A DNA stretch of 19,992 nt from an uncultured Pirellulaceae bacterium (GTDB lineage Bacteria; Planctomycetota; Planctomycetia; Pirellulales; Pirellulaceae). Shown here in pieces: positions 16,079 to 19,992 of this stretch. Within the stretch, counting starts at the first letter, position 1; each line of letters starts with the position of its first letter. Position numbers and translations under genes: made by a program. The stretch is from positions 1 through 19,992 of the forward strand of contig CAMYKF010000381.1 in the NCBI GenBank assembly GCA_947258905.1, written 5' to 3'. A model generated the notes under the pieces. That model made no database searches. It had not been told where the DNA came from and worked only from the letters and a program-made list of their open reading frames with translations.

Positions 16079-17110
16079 TTACCTGGCGCGTGAATTGAAC
16101 CGTCCAAATACCATGCGGCCGGCACTGGTTTGCAGCATGCTGGTCACGGTAATCTCGACGGAGTTACCGATCTGGCCGCGACCATCCTCAACAACCACCA
16201 TGGTGCCGTCGTCCAGATAGCCGATGCCCTGACCGGCTTCCTCACCTGCCTTGACGATTTTGACCTGGATCGATTCGCCGGGCAGGAAGACCGGTTTGAT
16301 GGAATTGGCAATCTCGTTGAGGTTGATGACTTCCACATTTTGCAGTTTGGCGACCTTGTTCAAGTTGAAATCCCCTGTGACCACCTTGCCCTCGAGGTGC
16401 TTGGCCAGAATCAGCAGTTTGGCGTCCACGGCCTCACCGTCCATTTCCGGCAGTTCGCGTTCGTAGATCTGCAAGTCGATCTTGCTGTTGTTACGCAGGC
16501 GGTTCAGGACATCCAGACCCCGACGACCACGGGCCCGCCTCAGCTTGTCGCTGCTATCAGCAATATTTTGCAACTCGGCCAGGACGAAACGCGGCATGAC
16601 GAGGGGATTGTCGATGATGCCGGTCTCGACAATGTCGGCAATCCTGCCATCGATCACCACGCTGGTATCCAGAATGTACGGTTTGACGCCCTTGGCTTCC
16701 TTGGCAAATTCCACATACGGAATGATAAAACGAAAATCATCCTTGGTTTGCCAGAGAAAGCTAATACACGTGTAACAAGCCGACAGGCCAATTAATACCA
16801 GGGCGATGGATCGCAATGATTCCAATTGCGTTCGCGCGGCGACATCGTCGGTAGGACGCTGCAGAATGGGAGCCAGTGCCAGGTCAAACACAAACGTGAT
16901 GAACAGCCCAATGACCAGACCGAACATGATGCTGGAGATCAGGTCGATTCGTTTCTTCTTGATCAGCATGTCCCCGCCAATCAGCAGGATAGCGCCGATC
17001 AGCGTGGCGGGCACAATACTCCAGTTAACCGAAGCGTAGCTGGTCAGCAGCGAGATGCTGGCGCCCAGTGCGACAATCAGAAAGATGCCGCGAATAATCC
17101 AGATAGACAT
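16079..17110 (-). CDS. Membrane-anchored PIN-TRAM domain protein (YacL-like)
   Basis: From the ATG at 17110 the product has 343 residues. Four membrane segments lie at about 3-23, 30-48, 58-80 and 100-120, the third and fourth separated by a short charged loop. A PIN nuclease-like domain follows (about 144-265), with acidic residues Asp148 (ILDTSVVIDGRI), Glu179 (LAELQ), Asp229 (VDAKLL) and Asp247 (VTGDFNLNKVA). A TRAM domain ends the protein (about 279-338, GESIQVKIVKAGEEAGQGIG), usually an RNA-binding beta-barrel. The order matches Bacillus YacL-type proteins, which are widespread but not well characterised; an RNA-cleaving role at the membrane is inference. An upstream ATG (17158) would add 16 polar residues before the first membrane helix; MSIWIIRGIFL is the family-like start. 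The gene shares its strand with the dGTPase gene but is 486 bases away from it. Confidence 0.92.
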   Translation of the reverse strand: MSIWIIRGIFLIVALGASISLLTSYASVNWSIVPATLIGAILLIGGDMLIKKKRIDLISSIMFGLVIGLFITFVFDLALAPILQRPTDDVAARTQLESLRSIALVLIGLSACYTCISFLWQTKDDFRFIIPYVEFAKEAKGVKPYILDTSVVIDGRIADIVETGIIDNPLVMPRFVLAELQNIADSSDKLRRARGRRGLDVLNRLRNNSKIDLQIYERELPEMDGEAVDAKLLILAKHLEGKVVTGDFNLNKVAKLQNVEVINLNEIANSIKPVFLPGESIQVKIVKAGEEAGQGIGYLDDGTMVVVEDGRGQIGNSVEITVTSMLQTSAGRMVFGRFNSRAR

Positions 17111-17158
17111 TGAAAATGACTTGGCCTCTCGGGACTCAGCTGCCGACGAACATGGCAA

Positions 17159-17596
17159 CTGGTCGTAGATAATTTAAGCGAGAATGATTCGAGTAATAAT
17201 CCCGACCGGGAAATTGCCCTTACAAGCAAGGGCTAAACAATCGGCAAGAGGCGGTAGGTCGGGCCAGACGGGAAAAAATGGATAAATAATCGTCTGCGCC
17301 AATAATGGGACGACCCCGATCCGCCGTATTGAATCTCCGGGCCTGCTATCAATTGTATTTGAGCTTACTGTTTCAAACCAGTGTTTTTAGCTGCTTCAGG
17401 TGGCCAGTTGCTGGAAAACCGAAGGGCTTCCCCAGGAAAAACGTCTGTGGAGGCAGGGTATGAGATTTGGGGAACGGGGCGAGGCGGGGGGCAAAACGCA
17501 CCTGACAATCTTTCGGTGCAGCTGGCAGGCTGCGCCGCCGGCGAACTTGAGGAATCCACGAGCATTTGCTCGATCCATTGGTGCGAACCGAGCACG
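17159..17596. other. Long gene-free spacer with GC-rich structured segment
   Basis: No convincing gene was found. The part nearest the PIN-TRAM gene (about 17160-17360) is mixed and AT-leaning and probably contains that gene's promoter. The part nearest the dGTPase stop (about 17400-17596) is G-rich and contains a 7-bp inverted pair, TTCCCCA (17428-17434) and TGGGGAA (17468-17474), enclosing 33 bases. I checked for tmRNA, RNase P RNA, SRP RNA and common riboswitch cores and saw none. Several short open frames overlap here in both directions with no family resemblance. Confidence 0.4.
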
Positions 17597-18736
17597 TTAT
17601 CGAGCGAAGTGCGTTTCGAAGACCTGTTCGCAATAGTGGTCGGTCATGCCGGCGATGAATTCGACGGCGGCACGGCGTACTCCCACGATATCTGCCCGGC
17701 GACGGTATTGGGGGGCCATCTTGTCCGGATCACTGACGAAACCGTCAAACATTAACTTGATGCGTGCCTGGGCCTGTTCCCGCACCTTGATCAATTCCGC
17801 ATGACGATAGACACGCTGATGCAGAAACGACTCCAGTTCCGTTTTCTGTTCGGCGAGTTCACGGCCGGGTCCGATCAGAAAATCGCTGTTCATCGCTTCG
17901 GTGGCCGATCGAAAACCGCGTGTGCCCAATTCACCACCACAACGCTCCAGCATGTCCGTCACCTGACGGTCGATCAGACGATGCACCACGGCCTTGCGCA
18001 GTTGTTTGGGATTGAGGCCGTTGTATTGCCGGTTAACGAAATCAAGGCACTCGGCGATGAGCGGAATTTGGGCCATCTCCTCCAGCGTCACCAGACCCAG
18101 TTTCACGGCATCGTCGGTGTCGTGTGCATCGTAAGTGGTGCTGTCTGAAGCATCGACCAATTGTACTTCCAGCAACGGTCGCGGCCCGCTGGCCTCCTTG
18201 TCGACACGTGCCGTCTGGCCTTCCAGAACTTCCTGCGTCAGATTCAGCCCCGGCGTTTCGGTGTATCGCACTTCCAGCACCTGCACAATGGTCAGCGCAA
18301 ACTGGTTGTGCGAGAAACCGCCGACGTCGTGGGCCGCCTGGTTCAAGGCATCTTCACCGGCATGCCCGTAGGGCGGGTGACCAATGTCATGCATCAGCGC
18401 CAGCGCCTCGATCAGGTCCTCGTTCAGCCCCAGGGCCCGTCCAATCGTGCGGGCAATCGTGGCCACTTCCTGCGTGTGCGTCAGCCGCGTGCGGTGATAA
18501 TCGCCCATGCGACCGGTAAACACCTGCATCTTGCCGCTCAGCCGGCGATAGGCGGAACTGTGCAATATGCGGTCCCGATCACGTTGAAACGGACCACGAT
18601 AGGGATGCTCGGGCTCGTCAAACTGGCGACCGGCCGAGTCGCAGCTGTGCATGGCGCAGGGAGCCAGCAACAGACTTTCCCTGTGCCGGGTCGTGGCCAG
18701 TTGTCGGGACAAATTGCTGAGCGAGGAGGAATTCAT
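17597..18736 (-). CDS. dgt: Deoxyguanosinetriphosphate triphosphohydrolase-like protein (dGTPase, HD family)
   Basis: A cytoplasmic HD-domain hydrolase of 379 residues that would convert dGTP (or other dNTPs) to the nucleoside and triphosphate, controlling nucleotide pools. Motifs: FQRDRDRILHSSAYRRL and KMQVFTGRMGDYHRTRLTHT (family hallmark); His87 in RLTHTQEV; the HD pair His116-Asp117 in LMHDIGHPPYGHAGEDAL; GLNLTQEVLEG; and a late metal-ligand Asp in VDASDSTTYDAHD (about Asp198). The length fits the shorter bacterial dGTPase-like group rather than E. coli Dgt (about 500), so the nucleotide preference is less certain. The start ATG at 18736 gives the normal N-terminus; there is no Shine-Dalgarno. 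Upstream are a 12-mer tandem repeat and a palindrome that separate it from the lipoprotein gene on the same strand. Confidence 0.93.
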   Translation of the reverse strand: MNSSSLSNLSRQLATTRHRESLLLAPCAMHSCDSAGRQFDEPEHPYRGPFQRDRDRILHSSAYRRLSGKMQVFTGRMGDYHRTRLTHTQEVATIARTIGRALGLNEDLIEALALMHDIGHPPYGHAGEDALNQAAHDVGGFSHNQFALTIVQVLEVRYTETPGLNLTQEVLEGQTARVDKEASGPRPLLEVQLVDASDSTTYDAHDTDDAVKLGLVTLEEMAQIPLIAECLDFVNRQYNGLNPKQLRKAVVHRLIDRQVTDMLERCGGELGTRGFRSATEAMNSDFLIGPGRELAEQKTELESFLHQRVYRHAELIKVREQAQARIKLMFDGFVSDPDKMAPQYRRRADIVGVRRAAVEFIAGMTDHYCEQVFETHFAR

Positions 18737-18828
18737 GGCGTTGTGATTCGTTAGCGAAGCCGACGGCCCGATTATTGCCAGGGCCCTTCTTTGTTCAAGT
18801 CGGGAGAAGTGATCGGACTAAGGATCTA

Positions 18829-18852
18829 TGTAATAATGTCTGTAATAATGTC
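18829..18852. repeat. Perfect tandem 12-mer upstream of the dGTPase gene
   Basis: TGTAATAATGTC occurs twice without a gap, about 95 bases upstream of the dGTPase start. It is AT-rich inside a GC-rich context and could be a paired operator, a promoter element or a slippage duplication; the sequence does not decide. Confidence 0.6.
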
Positions 18853-18859
18853 GAATTCT

Positions 18860-18940
18860 TTAGCGGAATGGCGCAAGCCACCCAGTGCTTTGCGAGCGAG
18901 CAAATGCTGCAAGACCGGACGGCTTGCGCCGTACCGCTAA
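18860..18940. repeat. 81-bp palindromic intergenic element (type D)
   Basis: TTAGCGGAATGGCGCAAGCC (18860-18879) and GGCTTGCGCCGTACCGCTAA (18921-18940) are inverted copies matching at 18 of 20 positions. The 41-base centre holds a smaller hairpin, TTTGC-GAGCGA-GCAAA. It lies 17 bases beyond the stop of the lipoprotein gene and upstream of the dGTPase gene. It could form a strong stem in RNA and act as a transcription or mRNA-end boundary. No T-run follows, and no open frame lies inside it, so it is not an insertion sequence itself. Confidence 0.8.
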
Positions 18941-18956
18941 CATTGTCGCATAGACC

Positions 18957-19877
18957 CTAATCGAGTCGCGTGGACAGACCGCGGGAGGTTGTGGCGGGGG
19001 CAAACAGATCGTCCTGCCCGGTTTGCACGGGGCGAATCAACAACACACGACGCGGACCTGCCGGATCGGGACCGCCAAAAAATTGCTGTCCGAGGCAGGA
19101 GACCGCACCATTCCAGCTGACCATCAACGTCTGGCCAAGCCTCAGCTGATGCCGAAAGTCAAGTTCATCGATTCGCAACGTCTTTTGCTTCTCCTGCACC
19201 AAAAACGATTCCTGGTCGATCGCGTAGCGCAGTCGCCGCTGGCCATGCTGGATGGCAGGTCGCAGCCACAACTGGATGTCGCCGTCGCCTGCCGGAACCT
19301 GACTGATCCGAAAACCACACTGGGCCAGTTCACATTGCCCGCTCCGTTGCCGCTGGCCGTCCGCCGTGACGACGCTCCACGTGATGTGTTCCCACATGGG
19401 CGAGCAGGGCGTCCAGTGTTCCGAGGCCGCCTGCAGCTGTTCAATCTGCTTGATCGAAAAGGGGCGGGCATCGTCCAGGGGGATCAGGGGCAGGGAGGCA
19501 TCAGCGACTGGCTCGCGCCCTGACGTAATCAGGGGACGCGTCCATTCGAGAATCGCCGTCAGCTTGCCCGGCAACTGGGTTCCCAACCGGCCCACACGAA
19601 TACCATTGAGATCCAGTTCGCGGCGAGTCGACAGCGGCAAATTCTGGACGTCCGCATATTGCCAGATCTCCTCAAAGGCGGCGATCTGTTCGTCAGCGAG
19701 GGTGACCACGGCGATTTCCAGTGCTGCGCTGCCGGGTGCCAGCCGCGGCGCGGGCAGCGGGGAATAACTGGCTGCACTTTCGGCAGGCCCCTGACGACCC
19801 CATTGCGAACAACCACCGGCCCACAGTAACAACGTGGCGGCAGCGCACAGAGCCAGATTGAATGCAGGTGATTTCAT
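18957..19877 (-). CDS. Putative lipoprotein of unknown function
   Basis: From the ATG at 19877 the product has 306 residues and starts MKSPAFNLALCAAATLLLWA followed by GGC, a signal peptide with a probable lipobox (Ala-Gly-Gly-Cys), so the protein is probably lipid-anchored in the envelope. I do not recognise a family in the mature part. It begins with a Pro/Ala-rich linker, then ALEIAVVTLADEQIAAFEEI and a region with VQNLPLSTRRELDLNGIRVG, and later strand-rich sequence with several Cys (CELAQCGFRI, VSCLGQQF). The end has an RRVLLIRPVQTG strand and a short disordered tail. The frame is open upstream to 19976, but those 33 residues are Cys-rich and unlike a leader, so the later start is preferred. 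The window ends about 115 bases upstream, so its promoter region may be incomplete. Confidence 0.78.
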   Translation of the reverse strand: MKSPAFNLALCAAATLLLWAGGCSQWGRQGPAESAASYSPLPAPRLAPGSAALEIAVVTLADEQIAAFEEIWQYADVQNLPLSTRRELDLNGIRVGRLGTQLPGKLTAILEWTRPLITSGREPVADASLPLIPLDDARPFSIKQIEQLQAASEHWTPCSPMWEHITWSVVTADGQRQRSGQCELAQCGFRISQVPAGDGDIQLWLRPAIQHGQRRLRYAIDQESFLVQEKQKTLRIDELDFRHQLRLGQTLMVSWNGAVSCLGQQFFGGPDPAGPRRVLLIRPVQTGQDDLFAPATTSRGLSTRLD

Positions 19878-19992
19878 ACGAGACGCAACAATACAGTCAG
19901 GGCAGAAAATGCCGCCTCGTTCTGTATGTCCACAAGGACACGACGTCAATAGAAATGCTTGCAATGCCAGCCGCAACGCACAATGCTGTCAG

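Noticed and set aside
16130..16795. Plus-strand open frame of 221 codons
   Set aside because: Antisense to the PIN-TRAM gene, whose active-site and membrane motifs are clear.
17421..17440. String resembling part of a glycine riboswitch (ACCGAAGGG-like)
   Set aside because: The rest of the aptamer core is missing, and the position is not in the leader of a glycine-related gene.
1..19992. CRISPR arrays, tRNA or rRNA genes, transposases, phage or defence genes
   Set aside because: I looked for regular spacer-repeat arrays, cloverleaf T-arms, and transposase, integrase or nuclease motifs and saw none; the repeats present are isolated palindromes or pairs.

Overview
The window looks like a chromosomal segment of a planctomycete, most likely Pirellulales-like. 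This is inferred from gene content and repeat style; no marker gene such as rRNA is present. The strongest pointers are a secreted beta-propeller protein fused to a C-terminal CxxCH heme domain of the Pirellula/Verrucomicrobium type, a DUF4912 protein, an S46 dipeptidyl-peptidase, a bacterial deoxyhypusine-synthase-like protein, a FloA-like membrane protein, and intergenic DNA full of short palindromic repeats. Many genes lack a clear Shine-Dalgarno sequence.

Layout, left to right. 1-1148: 3' part of a DUF4912 gene whose start lies outside the window. 1149-1449: two tandem copies of a palindromic repeat. 1450-3366: ABC-F ATPase. 3367-3656: degenerate repeats. 3657-6193: an S46 peptidase followed closely by a small TerB-like protein. 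6224-7072 (minus): a DUF4105 envelope protein, convergent with the TerB-like gene. 7073-7405: gene-free, with a third copy of the palindromic repeat. 7406-8414: a DinB-fold protein, then a short protein that matches only the N-terminal part of FloA. 8415-8858: AT-rich, gene-free. 8859-9836 (minus): DHS-like protein, divergent from an exported protein of unknown function (10059-11087). 11088-11520: direct repeats, a hairpin and a rho-independent terminator. 11521-12366: helical protein of unknown function, convergent with a SAM-dependent methyltransferase (12419-13417, minus). 13548-16031: propeller-cytochrome fusion, divergent from the methyltransferase. 16079-17110 (minus): membrane PIN-TRAM protein. 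17597-18736 (minus): dGTPase. 18737-18956: tandem 12-mer and an 81-bp palindrome. 18957-19877 (minus): lipoprotein of unknown function.

The genes do not form one pathway. Most are single transcription units facing in different directions, with only two plausible short operons: S46 with TerB-like, and DinB with FloA-like. Roles are mixed: translation or ribosome quality control (ABC-F), extracytoplasmic peptide degradation (S46), respiratory-type oxidation in the envelope (propeller-cytochrome), nucleotide pool control (dGTPase) and several planctomycete proteins of unknown function. I found no phage, CRISPR, toxin-antitoxin, defence or biosynthetic cluster. The points most worth following are the stand-alone FloA N-terminal module, the DHS-like enzyme, the DPP11-like specificity residue in the S46 peptidase, and at least three distinct palindromic repeat types between genes.
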